Shown: positions 18,307-26,931, counted from the stretch's first letter. The stretch: 64,000 bases of DNA from Pseudomonas spelaei (GCF_009724245.1 NZ_WNNK01000018.1:62001-126000); one strand, 5' to 3'. A program made the numbers and translations. The notes: generated by a model not told the origin, from the sequence alone.

Positions 18307-19947
18307 TCAGGACGCCGGTTTTTCCCCATACCAGCGCGGCGTGTAGACCCACTCACCACCACCTGCCCGAGGGAACACGCAGGTGGTGGACGAGCCGATC
18401 AACACCATGGTGCGCATATCCACTTGATCCGGCGTCAGTTGCCCAAGCGTGGTGACCCGCAAGGTCTGCCCCGGACGACCGATGTCACGACCCAACACCA
18501 CCGGCGTTTCAGCGGTACGGTGCAACGCGACAATCTCCAGCGCACGCCCCAACTGCCATGGCCGCGAACGGGAGATCGGGTTGTAGAACGCCAGGGCCAG
18601 GTCGGCCTGGGACGCCAGGTCCAGGCGTTTTTCGATAATCGACCAGGGCTTGAGGTTGTCCGATAAGGACATCACACAGAAGTCGTGCCCCAGCGGTGCA
18701 CCTGCCTGAGCCGCCGTGGCCAGTGACGCCGAAACCCCCGGCAGAATCTCCAGGTCGACCTGCTGCCAGGTCGGGTCACTGGACTCGTGCAAGGCTTCCA
18801 AGACCGCCGCCGCCATGGCGAACACACCTGGGTCGCCGGAGGAAACCACCACCACCGAACGTCCTTGGGCAGCCAACTCAAACGCGTGACGCGCGCGCTG
18901 CATCTCTTCGCGGTTGTCAGTGCAATGCTGGACCTGGTCGGCGCGAAACGGCCCGGCCATGCGTACGTAGGTTTCATAACCCAGCACGTCGGTGCAGCGT
19001 GCCAGCTCGGCCTTGACCGCCGGCACCATCAGTTCGGCGGCGCCCGGCCCCAGGCCGATCACCGCCAGGCGCCCACGAGGGCGACCGATGAGGGACACGT
19101 CCAAGGGCTCGTCGGCTGCCGTGATCACAATATCGTCCGCGTCCGCCAGTGCGGCGAAACGCAGTGGCACCCCCAAATCCAGCGACGCTTCGTGCAGCTC
19201 CGGACTGGCCATGTCCTGGTCATTGGCCAACAGGCACGCCAGGGACTGCACAGCGATCCCGGCATCGTGCAATGCCTCGCGAACCCGCAGGGCCAATTGC
19301 GCGCCAGGTCGGCACGTCACCCAGACATTCTTCGGATAAATCAGCAACTCATTGGGCGCCGGTACGCGCTCGCGATTGCCCACGTGAATCGCCAGGTTCG
19401 CCTGCTGATCCTCAAGCAGATTGGCCTGATCCAGCCAAGGCGCTGCACCTTCAATACGCACCGATTCACCGGCCAGCAGGTCCGAGACAAAACGCTTGCC
19501 CAACTCCAGATCCGCCAACTGATAACCCTTGGGCGGGTTAAGCAGGCAGGTGCCAAAACGTAGCTCGCCGCTGGTGGTGATGGCGGCAGCAACGCCGAGT
19601 GCGGCCGCGATTTCCCGCGCCAGCACATTCACCCCGCCGAGGCCGCCGAGCAGCGGCACCACGGCGCTGCCATCCTCGGCCACCGCCAGCACCGCCGGCT
19701 CAGCGCCCTTTTCCAGCAACAGCGGCGCCAGCGTGCGGATCACGATCCCCGCCGCACACAGCGCGATGATCGGCGTGCCCTGCTGGTACAACTGGCGCAA
19801 GGTTGCGCCGAACTCGCTGTACACCCGGTCAGCGCCATCCACCCGCTCGGCCAAGCCGTGGATCAGCGCGTCGGGATACACCTGCTGGATGCTGCGGGCT
19901 GTGGCAAGGCTGCCGTTGCCCAGAATCACAATCGCGGGAGCCGTCAT
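18307..19947 (-). CDS. cobJ: CbiG-CobJ fusion: precorrin-3B C17-methyltransferase
   Basis: This 546-residue two-part cobalamin enzyme has an N-terminal CbiG/CobE-type region (about 1-290; ALCAAGIVIRTLAPLL and the CbiG C-terminal part near 225-290) fused to a CobJ tetrapyrrole methyltransferase (about 300-546; GLGPG SAM motif, SSGDPGVFAMA, PGVSA, FYNP). CobJ methylates C17 and contracts the corrin ring. The ATG at 19947 overlaps the cobI stop in TGATG; a GTG at 19959 is possible but less likely. It is last in the leftward cobG-cobH-cobI-cobJ operon. The same fusion is known in P. aeruginosa. Confidence 0.95.
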   Translation of the reverse strand: MTAPAIVILGNGSLATARSIQQVYPDALIHGLAERVDGADRVYSEFGATLRQLYQQGTPIIALCAAGIVIRTLAPLLLEKGAEPAVLAVAEDGSAVVPLLGGLGGVNVLAREIAAALGVAAAITTSGELRFGTCLLNPPKGYQLADLELGKRFVSDLLAGESVRIEGAAPWLDQANLLEDQQANLAIHVGNRERVPAPNELLIYPKNVWVTCRPGAQLALRVREALHDAGIAVQSLACLLANDQDMASPELHEASLDLGVPLRFAALADADDIVITAADEPLDVSLIGRPRGRLAVIGLGPGAAELMVPAVKAELARCTDVLGYETYVRMAGPFRADQVQHCTDNREEMQRARHAFELAAQGRSVVVVSSGDPGVFAMAAAVLEALHESSDPTWQQVDLEILPGVSASLATAAQAGAPLGHDFCVMSLSDNLKPWSIIEKRLDLASQADLALAFYNPISRSRPWQLGRALEIVALHRTAETPVVLGRDIGRPGQTLRVTTLGQLTPDQVDMRTMVLIGSSTTCVFPRAGGGEWVYTPRWYGEKPAS

Positions 19948-20678
19948 CAGCCTTGCCACCTTTCACCCGGAACGATGATCAGCGAGAAGTACGGTGAGGA
20001 CATGGGCTCGACCTGATCCAGCGGGACGATTTTCTGATTGGCCATGGTCGCGCGTTCCACATACAACGCGCGCTCGGCCAGACCGAGTTCTTCCAGCACC
20101 TGACGCACCTTGGGAAAGTTGCGCCCCAGCTTCATGATCACCGCCGCGTCGGCATCCGCCAGACGCCGCTTGAGATCATCATGAGGCAACACACCAGAGA
20201 GCACCGACAGGCTCTGATTGCGGTACACCAACGGGGCACCCAACACCGAGGCCCCCCCCAGCATCGAGCACACGCCCGGGATAACCTGGGCCTCGTAGCG
20301 CTCGGCCAGGCGGTCATGCAAATACATGTAGGAGCCGTAGAAGAACGGGTCGCCTTCACAGATCACCGCCACGTCACGACCGGCATCCAGATGCGCGGCC
20401 ACCTCAACGCTGGCGCTGTCGTAGAAATCGCTGATCACCTGTTCGTAGGACAGCGGTGCCGGCAACGCTTCAGTGGTCACTGGATAAACCAGCGGCATCA
20501 AGGTCTGCTCAGCAACCAAGTGATCTTCGATAATACCGAAGGCATTACCCTTCTTGCCCTTGGCCACGAAGTACGCCACCACCGGCGACTCACGCAGCAG
20601 GCGCAGGGCCTTGAGAGTAATCAGTTCCGGGTCGCCGGGGCCTACGCCCAAGCCGATCAAACGTCCGCGAGCCTGCAT
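19947..20678 (-). CDS. cobI: Precorrin-2 C20-methyltransferase
   Basis: CobI methylates precorrin-2 at C20 to give precorrin-3A. The 243-residue tetrapyrrole methylase has the N-terminal RLIGLGVGPGDPELITLKA motif, the CEGDPFFYGSYMYL segment near residue 100 and PGVCSMLGGAS. It overlaps cobH upstream and cobJ downstream by one base each (TGATG type), so the operon is translationally coupled. Confidence 0.97.
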   Translation of the reverse strand: MQARGRLIGLGVGPGDPELITLKALRLLRESPVVAYFVAKGKKGNAFGIIEDHLVAEQTLMPLVYPVTTEALPAPLSYEQVISDFYDSASVEVAAHLDAGRDVAVICEGDPFFYGSYMYLHDRLAERYEAQVIPGVCSMLGGASVLGAPLVYRNQSLSVLSGVLPHDDLKRRLADADAAVIMKLGRNFPKVRQVLEELGLAERALYVERATMANQKIVPLDQVEPMSSPYFSLIIVPGERWQG

Positions 20679-21304
20679 TATTCGACCTCCGTGGCCAAAG
20701 CGTTGACCGCAGCAGCCGCCATGGCGCTGCCGCCCAAGCGACCTTGCATGATCACGAACGGCACGCCTCGGCTGTCAGCGGCCAGCATCGCCTTGGATTC
20801 GGCAGCGCCGACAAAGCCCACCGGAAAACCGAGGATCAACGCCGGTTTGGGTGCGCCGGCATCAAGCATTTCCAGCAGGTAGAACAAAGCGGTGGGCGCA
20901 TTGCCGATCACCACCACGCTGCCTTCCAGGTGTGGACGCCACAATTCCAGGGCGGCAGCGGAACGGGTATTGCCCAACTCGCGCGCCAGGTCCGGCACGC
21001 TGTCATCGCGCAGGGTGCAGATCACCTGATTGTTGGCGGGCAAGCGGGTACGGGTTACGCCTTCGGAGACCATGCGCGCATCACACAGGATCGGTGCACC
21101 GGCGGCCAGGGCTTCGCGCCCGGCCTTGCCCGCGCCTTCGGAAAACTGCAGGCCGTCGATGGCATCGACCATGCCGCAGGCGTGAATCACGCGCACCGCG
21201 AGTTTTTCCAGGTCGGCCGGGATGCGATCCAGCCTGGCCTCTGCGCGAATGATCGCGAAGGAGTTGCGATAGATCTCCTGACCGTCGCGGATGTAATCAA
21301 TCAT
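20678..21304 (-). CDS. cobH: Precorrin-8X methylmutase
   Basis: CobH moves the methyl group from C11 to C12 to form hydrogenobyrinic acid. The 208-residue protein has the conserved RVIHACGMVD motif with the catalytic histidine near residue 40, the CDARMVSEGVTRTRLP segment and GFPVGFVGAAESK near the C-terminus. It overlaps the end of cobG by eight bases. Confidence 0.97.
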   Translation of the reverse strand: MIDYIRDGQEIYRNSFAIIRAEARLDRIPADLEKLAVRVIHACGMVDAIDGLQFSEGAGKAGREALAAGAPILCDARMVSEGVTRTRLPANNQVICTLRDDSVPDLARELGNTRSAAALELWRPHLEGSVVVIGNAPTALFYLLEMLDAGAPKPALILGFPVGFVGAAESKAMLAADSRGVPFVIMQGRLGGSAMAAAAVNALATEVE

Positions 21305-22604
21305 CGGTGTTGCTCCGTGGGCAAGCGCGCAGTATGGCGCTCGCCGCTGAAAGAGAAAGAGTGCGTGCGTGCAGGCGGCCGAAACCCGGCTGGCCTGCTT
21401 CGCGAAAATAGAGGTCGTAGTGACCGGGGCTCACCGCCAGCAGGGTGACGGGTGCCGTGTGGGCGGCGGCGCAGGAACGCGGGCAGCCGGACAGGTGCAC
21501 GTTCTGGCCTTGCAGCAGTGTGGCGAGTTGCAGGGCATCGGCCTTGGTGTCGGCCAGGCCTTTGCCACAGCCCGTAGAGCCGGTGCAGGCGATCATGCGG
21601 GCCAGCGGCTGGTCCACTGAACAGAGAAAGCCCAGTTGCTCCAGGCGCTCGGTAACCGCGGCGGCGTCCTTGGCGTACACGTTGGGCAACAGCACACCTT
21701 GCCATGGCGTGAATCGCAGGCTGGCATCGCCATACTCGCTGGCCAAGCGGGCAGCGCCCTGAAGCATGGCGCCATCCAACCTACCGAGAGGCGCGACAGC
21801 GCCGACGTAAACGCGGTTTTCCTCACGCTGTGGATAGCTGCCCAAGTGCAGCGGGGCGGGGTTGGCACGGCGCGAAAAACCGGTGGCAGGCTGCAATGGC
21901 AAACGCAGTTGCCCCAGGAAGTCATCCACCGTCGTATCAGTCAACAGATGACGCATGCGCGTTTGTTCAGGCCGGGCCAGGTCGAGAAACCACTCCAACA
22001 CGGCCACCACCAGCGCATGCCCTTGGGCCAGCGGCACAGCAGCCAGCGGCGCATCATGACCTGGACAACCGGCCAAGCCGAACGCCAGCAGCGTCTCGCC
22101 ATTCGCCGCAAAGGCCGACAACCACAGGTCATGGTGATGCTCGAGCATCGCCAGGGCCTCACCACCATCCAACTGCACGGCGAATTTGGCCGACAGTTCA
22201 TGAAAACGCGGATGGGTTTGCAGGGTGGCAAGGATTTGATCCGCCAGGGGCCGGGTATCGAACAACATCTGGCGGTCGATCCCGGCGCTGGGGCTGAGCA
22301 TCACATTGCGTACATCGTCCCCGCCGGCGCTGCTCGGGCCGAGGCCCGCCGCCAGCAGCATTGCAATGAGGGCGTCGTGCCTGGCGCCGATTCCACGAAT
22401 CTGCAGATTGGCGCGGTTGGTCGCTTCGATCACCCCGCCTGCGTAGGTCTGCGCCGCGTCTGCCACCGCGCTGGCCTGCTCGGCAGTGATCGACCCGCCC
22501 GCCAGTTTGATCCGGCAAATCCCGCCATCCAACGCCTGGACAATACGCAGCAACCCCGGACAACCCGAGGGACGCAATGGCGTGGACAGTGGCAGTGGTT
22601 TCAC
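21297..22604 (-). CDS. cobG: Precorrin-3B synthase
   Basis: CobG is the oxygen-dependent enzyme of the aerobic route that makes precorrin-3B from precorrin-3A. The 435-residue protein belongs to the sulfite/nitrite reductase ferredoxin-like family. Four cysteines for the 4Fe-4S cluster/siroheme-type fold lie in the C-terminal third (CTGSTGCGKG and LSGCPRSCA). Translation begins at a GTG (22604). It leads the leftward operon and is divergent from cobL across a 96-base gap. Its presence points to the aerobic pathway. Confidence 0.94.
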   Translation of the reverse strand: MKPLPLSTPLRPSGCPGLLRIVQALDGGICRIKLAGGSITAEQASAVADAAQTYAGGVIEATNRANLQIRGIGARHDALIAMLLAAGLGPSSAGGDDVRNVMLSPSAGIDRQMLFDTRPLADQILATLQTHPRFHELSAKFAVQLDGGEALAMLEHHHDLWLSAFAANGETLLAFGLAGCPGHDAPLAAVPLAQGHALVVAVLEWFLDLARPEQTRMRHLLTDTTVDDFLGQLRLPLQPATGFSRRANPAPLHLGSYPQREENRVYVGAVAPLGRLDGAMLQGAARLASEYGDASLRFTPWQGVLLPNVYAKDAAAVTERLEQLGFLCSVDQPLARMIACTGSTGCGKGLADTKADALQLATLLQGQNVHLSGCPRSCAAAHTAPVTLLAVSPGHYDLYFREAGQPGFGRLHARTLSLSAASAILRACPRSNTDD

Positions 22605-22651
22605 GGGGGCTACCGGTTAACGGGTAAAGGCGCGGTATTATGCCTGCTTTG

Positions 22652-22681
22652 TCCGACGGCATGAAAAGCCTGCCCGTCGGA
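22652..22681. promoter_or_regulatory. Inverted repeat in the cobG/cobL divergent gap
   Basis: TCCGACGG (22652-22659) and CCGTCGGA (22674-22681) form a perfect 8-base inverted repeat with a 14-base spacer, 20-49 bases before the cobL ATG. It may be an operator or a leader hairpin. The gap is too short for a full cobalamin riboswitch. Confidence 0.45.
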
Positions 22682-22700
22682 TGTCGTTCAAGGAATTCAT

Positions 22701-23906
22701 ATGTCGCCCTGGCTGACGGTAGTAGGCATCGGTGAAGACGGCTTCAAGGGCCTGGGCAGAAATGCCCGGCACGCCCTGTTGCGCGCCTCTCGCATTATTG
22801 GCGGCCAGCGCCAGTTGGACCTGTTGCCGGTGTGTATTCGCGGTGAACGCGCGCTGTGGCCCAGCCCGTTTTCCCTGGAGCCGGTGCTGGCGCAGCGCGG
22901 CGAAGCGATCTGTGTGCTGGCCAGCGGCGACCCAATGTTCTATGGCGTGGGGGCCAGCCTCGCACGGCACGTGCCCGCCGACGAATTGCTGATTCTGCCC
23001 GCGCCCTCTTCCGTCTCCCTGGCGGCAGCACGCTTGGGCTGGCCGTTGCAGGACGTGGTGACGCTGTCGGTGGTGGCCCGCCCGTTGGCCGCACTGAATG
23101 CCCATCTTTCCAGCGGCGTACGCTTGCTGGTGCTGAGCAACGACGGCCAGAGCCCTGCGGCGATTGCCGCGCTGTTGCGCGCCAGTGGCTTCGGCCCGAG
23201 TCGCTTGAGCGTCTTCGAACACCTGGGCGGTACGGATGAACGGCGTGTCGACGGCGTCGCCCAGGATTGGCAGGACCTGCCGGTTGCGGCCCTGAACCTG
23301 GTGGCCATCGACTGCGTTGCCGACGCCAACACCCCGCGCCTGTCGCGCCTCGCCGGGCTGCCCGACTCAGCCTTCCAGCACGACGGGCAACTGACCAAAC
23401 GCGATGTCCGCGCCATGACCCTGGCCCGCCTGGCGCCCATCCCCGGCGAACTGCTGTGGGATGTCGGCGCTGGCAGCGGCTCTATCGGTATCGAGTGGAT
23501 GCGCACCCACCCCAGCTGCCGAGCGATGGCCATTGAAGCGGATGACGGCCGGCAACGGCTGATCGAACATAACCGCGACGCCCTCGGCGTCCCCGGCCTG
23601 CAACTGATTCGCGGCAGCGCGCCCCAGGCCCTCGCAGGCCTGGAAGCACCAGACGCAATCTTCATCGGCGGCGGCGTGACCCGCGACGGCGTGCTGGATA
23701 CCTGCTGGCACCACCTGCGCCCCGGCGGCCGGCTGGTGGCCAATGCCGTGACGCTGCAAAGCGAAATGACCCTGATGGCCTGGCGCGAACAGCACGGCGG
23801 CGAGCTGACGCGCATCCACATTGCCCAGGCACAACCCTTGGGTAACTTCGACACTTGGCGCCAGGCGCTGCCGATCACCTTGTTGGAAGTGATCAAGCCG
23901 CTATGA
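22701..23906 (+). CDS. cobL: Precorrin-6Y C5,15-methyltransferase (decarboxylating)
   Basis: CobL methylates C5 and C15 and decarboxylates the acetate side chain at C12. The 401-residue protein joins a CobE/CbiE-like tetrapyrrole methylase half (about 1-200; VVGIGEDGFKGL, LASGDPMFYGVGASL) and a CbiT-like Rossmann methyltransferase half (about 225-401; LLWDVGAGSGSIGIEW). Its last four bases overlap the cobK ATG. In P. aeruginosa, from memory, cbiD lies between cobL and cobK; here it is absent. Confidence 0.96.
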   Translation: MSPWLTVVGIGEDGFKGLGRNARHALLRASRIIGGQRQLDLLPVCIRGERALWPSPFSLEPVLAQRGEAICVLASGDPMFYGVGASLARHVPADELLILPAPSSVSLAAARLGWPLQDVVTLSVVARPLAALNAHLSSGVRLLVLSNDGQSPAAIAALLRASGFGPSRLSVFEHLGGTDERRVDGVAQDWQDLPVAALNLVAIDCVADANTPRLSRLAGLPDSAFQHDGQLTKRDVRAMTLARLAPIPGELLWDVGAGSGSIGIEWMRTHPSCRAMAIEADDGRQRLIEHNRDALGVPGLQLIRGSAPQALAGLEAPDAIFIGGGVTRDGVLDTCWHHLRPGGRLVANAVTLQSEMTLMAWREQHGGELTRIHIAQAQPLGNFDTWRQALPITLLEVIKPL

Positions 23907-24622
23907 AACGCATCTTGCTGCTGGGCGGCGTCACTGAAGCACTGGCCATTGCCCGTACTTTGGGGCCAGAACATATCTACAGCCTGGCGGGCATCGGCCG
24001 AGTGCCCACCGACCTGACGTGCCAGGTGCGTGTCGGCGGCTACGGCGGCGTTGACGGACTGGCGCAGTTCATTTGCGACGAAGGCATCGAGCTGGTGCTG
24101 GATGCCACGCACCCCTATGCCGCGCAAATCAGCCATAACGCCGCCCATGCTGCGCGCTTATGTGGCGTCCCCTGCTGGGCCTTGCGACGCCCCGCCTGGC
24201 GGCCACAAGCCGGGGATGATTGGCGAGAAGTCAGTGACTGGGATGAGTTGACCGAAGCGCTGAAACCCTTCAAACGTCCACTGTTCACCCTCGGCCGTGA
24301 GCCCCTGCAACATCTGGAAGAGATCCCTGCCGAGCAGTTCTGGACCTTACGGGCGCTGGATGTTTATCCGGGCAACGAGCGTTGCGAAGTGATCGGCGCT
24401 CGCGGGCCGTTTCTGATCGAGGATGAGCGCGCGTTGTTCGAACGACGGCAGATTGATGTACTGATCAGCAAGAACAGCGGCAGCAGCGCAACAGAGCCGA
24501 AGCTGGAAGTGGCGCGGGAGCGTGGGGTGCCGGTGCTGATTTTGAAGCGCCCGGCGCTGGTTGGGGTGGATCGGGAGTTCTCCTCACTGGAAGAAACAAT
24601 GGCCGCACTCTCAGCTCTTTGA
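23903..24622 (+). CDS. cobK: Precorrin-6A reductase
   Basis: CobK reduces precorrin-6A to precorrin-6B with NADPH. The 239-residue protein has an N-terminal Rossmann motif (ILLLGGVTEALAIA), the LDATHPYAAQIS segment near residue 73 and the SKNSGSSATEPKLE signature near 190. The ATG at 23903 overlaps the cobL stop. After it comes a 246-base gap with no clear terminator before the toxin-antitoxin genes. Confidence 0.96.
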   Translation: MKRILLLGGVTEALAIARTLGPEHIYSLAGIGRVPTDLTCQVRVGGYGGVDGLAQFICDEGIELVLDATHPYAAQISHNAAHAARLCGVPCWALRRPAWRPQAGDDWREVSDWDELTEALKPFKRPLFTLGREPLQHLEEIPAEQFWTLRALDVYPGNERCEVIGARGPFLIEDERALFERRQIDVLISKNSGSSATEPKLEVARERGVPVLILKRPALVGVDREFSSLEETMAALSAL

Positions 24623-24868
24623 CCTACACATTCGGCGCCATTACCTCGCAAGAAAACGCCTCAGCCATCGACATCCTTTTGACTAGCCTGCGTTAAAAGA
24701 CGATTGGCCTCACATCTCTCTCCGAACTCGCTATCTAGTTCAACCAAAAGTCACCGCCCTAAGCTTCTCCCTCACGTTTTTCTAACTCAGAAAGTCGCGA
24801 TCAGGGCGCCGTGTCTAGCGCAGCGTGCAACGACTTGCCATTCTGTATCCCAAGGAATACGATTCGAG

Positions 24869-25171
24869 ATGATCGATTTTGATGAGTCCATCGAGTTTGT
24901 CCGCTGGCTGGAAGCACTTCGAGACCCGCTCGCAAAAGTACGAGTTCTGACAAGACTGCGAGCGGCAGAACTAGGAAACTTCGGCGACTGTGAGCCTGTA
25001 GGTCACGGCGTTTGCGAAATGCGAATCCACTATGGCTCAGGATATCGTGTCTACTTTACCCGTCGAGATAAGGTGGTTTACCTGCTGTTGATCGGCGGCG
25101 ACAAATCAACACAAAAGCGAGACATCAAACGTGCAAGGCAAATGGCAAAAAACCTCGGCATCAAGGAGTGA
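24869..25171 (+). CDS. HigB/RelE-family toxin of a type II addiction module
   Basis: This 100-residue basic protein is of the Gp49/HigB-like toxin family (addiction module killer protein, TIGR02683 type), predicted to cleave ribosome-bound mRNA. Typical features are the LRDPLAKVRVLTRL helix, the GVCEMRIHYGSGYRVYF strand pair with conserved R and Y, and a basic C-terminal tail (KSTQKRDIKRARQMAK). The start at 24869 follows AAGGA at 24852, a rather long spacing. The toxin comes first and the antitoxin follows after three bases, the order seen in higBA-type modules. AT-richer than the flanking cob genes, so probably acquired. Confidence 0.88.
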   Translation: MIDFDESIEFVRWLEALRDPLAKVRVLTRLRAAELGNFGDCEPVGHGVCEMRIHYGSGYRVYFTRRDKVVYLLLIGGDKSTQKRDIKRARQMAKNLGIKE

Positions 25172-25174
25172 CTG

Positions 25175-25465
25175 ATGAGCGAATCCTTTACCCGTTTCGA
25201 TGCAGCAAATTACCTCAAGACCCCCGAAGACATGGCCGCTTATCTTGACGCCTGCTTCGAGGAAGATGCCGGCGACGGCCTGCTTATTCGCACAGCCCTG
25301 AACGATATCGCGCGAGCCCAAGGAATGACTCAAGTCGCCCGCAATGCGGGACTTGGACGAGAAAGTCTCTACAAAGCCCTCTCCAGCACTGGCAATCCCG
25401 AGTTCGCGACTATCATGAAGGTCATGAAAGCCCTTGGCCTCAAGCTGCACGCCACGGCAATCTGA
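25175..25465 (+). CDS. Addiction module antidote protein (HigA-like, TIGR02684 type)
   Basis: This 96-residue DNA-binding antitoxin should neutralise the preceding toxin and repress the operon. An N-terminal segment (RFDAANYLKTPEDMAAYL) typical of this antidote family is followed by an HTH region (MTQVARNAGLGRESLYKALS...NPEFATIMKVMKALG, about 50-90). The GGAGTGACTGATG junction gives it a ribosome-binding site inside the end of the toxin gene, so the two are coupled. Confidence 0.9.
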   Translation: MSESFTRFDAANYLKTPEDMAAYLDACFEEDAGDGLLIRTALNDIARAQGMTQVARNAGLGRESLYKALSSTGNPEFATIMKVMKALGLKLHATAI

Positions 25466-25512
25466 TGTCACTGCGACACCAAACCGCACACCCACTTTTT
25501 ACTTATCACCCC

Positions 25513-25539
25513 CGATCAGGCTAAATACCCACCTGATCG
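25513..25539. promoter_or_regulatory. Palindrome upstream of the copper gene group
   Basis: CGATCAGG (25513-25520) and CCTGATCG (25532-25539) form a perfect 8-base inverted repeat with an 11-base spacer, ending 24 bases before the first DUF2946 ATG. It could be an operator, or a terminator stem for the antitoxin gene, but no T run follows. Confidence 0.45.
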
Positions 25540-25562
25540 CTTAATCCTACGGATAGTCCGCC

Positions 25563-25958
25563 ATGGCCCGTCAACGCTTTGCATTTGCCTGGATCGCCTG
25601 CTTTGCAGTGCTGTTCAACGCCTTTGCCATGCCGCTGGCCGGGGCGATGCAACCGTCGACAAACTCCATCGAGCAGTTGCTGTGGGGCAGTTTCTGTTCC
25701 GCCAGCGGCACCAAGCTGGTAGCGATTTCCTTAGGGAGCCTGGAGCAAAAGGCGCCGCAACAGGATGATCACTCCACCATGCAGCATTGCTGGTGCTGCT
25801 CGGGGTCGGCGCCGATGGTGGCGTTGCCAGGGCATGTGCCGCAGTTGTACTTCGCGCGATTCGACGCGGTACAAAGCCTGCCGCCGCCGTCACTGCAATC
25901 CCCCACGCCACGCCAGCAATGGCCCAGCCTGAATCCCCGCGCCTCTCCAACAGCCTGA
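25563..25958 (+). CDS. DUF2946 family protein, copper-locus type
   Basis: This 131-residue exported or membrane-anchored protein has a hydrophobic N-terminal segment (FAWIACFAVLFNAFAMPLAG, about 7-28), a conserved CWCCSG cysteine cluster near residue 79 preceded by a His/Met pair (HSTMQHC), and a proline-rich tail. DUF2946 genes are typically found beside PCu(A)C chaperones and copper receptors, as here. The cysteine cluster suggests metal binding, but the molecular role is not established. It begins a run of five rightward genes. Confidence 0.85.
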   Translation: MARQRFAFAWIACFAVLFNAFAMPLAGAMQPSTNSIEQLLWGSFCSASGTKLVAISLGSLEQKAPQQDDHSTMQHCWCCSGSAPMVALPGHVPQLYFARFDAVQSLPPPSLQSPTPRQQWPSLNPRASPTA

Positions 25959-26004
25959 TCACTTCGCAATTGAACTGCGTTTTGAACTGTTCTGGAGAAC
26001 TGCC

Positions 26005-26484
26005 ATGCTCAAATCTTCCCTGCTTCTGGCTGCGTTGTTGCTGCCGATGTGTGCCGCCAATGCGGATGACTTCAAGGTCGGCGAACTGGTGGTCAGCGAG
26101 CCCTGGTCACAGGAATTGCCGCCCAACGCGCCTACGGTCGCCGCTTATTTCGTGATTCATAACAAGGGTGAAAACCCTGATCGCCTGCTCAGCGTCGATA
26201 CGCCTGTGGCAGCCAAGGCCGAGCTGCATGAGCATGTGATGCAGGGCGACTTGATGAAAATGCAGCAGGTGCCCAGCGTTGCCGTTCCGGCGGGCGGCGA
26301 CCTGACCTTCGCGCCCATGGCCTACCACGTGATGCTGCTGGACCTCAAAGACCGTAGCGTGCTGCGCGACGGCCAGCATTTCCCGCTGACCCTGAACTTC
26401 GAAAAAGCCGGCCCGGTGAAAGTCGAAGTCTCGGTGCAAAAGCAGGCGCCGATGGCCGGTCACGAGACTATGCACGCCCACTAA
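26005..26484 (+). CDS. Periplasmic copper chaperone PCu(A)C
   Basis: This 159-residue periplasmic protein delivers Cu(I), for example to cytochrome oxidase CuA assembly. A signal peptide ends near residue 20 (AANA-DDF). The family metal site H-X10-M-X21-H-X-M is exact here: H75, M86, H108, M110. The C-terminal tail is also His/Met-rich (HETMHAH). It lies between two DUF2946 genes and upstream of a copper receptor. A TGGAGAA ribosome-binding site precedes the ATG. Confidence 0.95.
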   Translation: MLKSSLLLAALLLPMCAANADDFKVGELVVSEPWSQELPPNAPTVAAYFVIHNKGENPDRLLSVDTPVAAKAELHEHVMQGDLMKMQQVPSVAVPAGGDLTFAPMAYHVMLLDLKDRSVLRDGQHFPLTLNFEKAGPVKVEVSVQKQAPMAGHETMHAH

Positions 26485-26550
26485 ACCTTTCAGGCCTGCA
26501 CCCGGATGGGCGCCTCACGCGCCAGGTTATCCACCTCCCGCCGTAAGCCA

Positions 26551-26931
26551 ATGAGCCTTGCGCGCGGCAGTTGGATCAGCCTGTTCGCCATGCTGATGAT
26601 CTTTATCGGACCGCTGATTTCCCAAGCGATGCCGATGGACCATCACGCCGGCATGTCCATGCAAATGCCCATGGACGCACCCAGTTGCCATGGCGAGCCG
26701 CAACACCCCGCAACGCACAATAAAGCCCCGGACGAGCACCATGTACTCTGGGAAAAGTGCGGCTACTGCAGTCTGCTATTCAGTTGCCCGGCATTGCCTG
26801 GCAGCGTGTCGTTCGTCAGCCTGGGCTCTGCGCCCCCGGCCAACGCCATCATCCCCGCGCCGCGCCTGGGCCATGCCCGGCAGAGCATCTTCCCCGGCGC
26901 CCGTAGCCGCGCCCCGCCTGTCATCGCGTAG
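26551..26931 (+). CDS. Second DUF2946 family protein, Met/His-rich
   Basis: This 126-residue protein has a hydrophobic N-terminal segment (about 7-25). Residues 28-65 form a striking Met/His-rich stretch (MPMDHHAGMSMQMPMD, then several more His), followed by a KCGYCSLLFSCP cysteine cluster near residue 70. Both parts fit copper coordination. The ATG at 26551 is chosen because the frame extension to 26506 runs into the previous intergenic region. It is a paralogue in type, though not close in sequence, of the gene at 25563. Confidence 0.85.
   Translation: MSLARGSWISLFAMLMIFIGPLISQAMPMDHHAGMSMQMPMDAPSCHGEPQHPATHNKAPDEHHVLWEKCGYCSLLFSCPALPGSVSFVSLGSAPPANAIIPAPRLGHARQSIFPGARSRAPPVIA

Noticed and set aside
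22605..22700. Cobalamin riboswitch before the cob operons
   Set aside because: The gap is only 96 bases and lacks room for the conserved B12-box fold.
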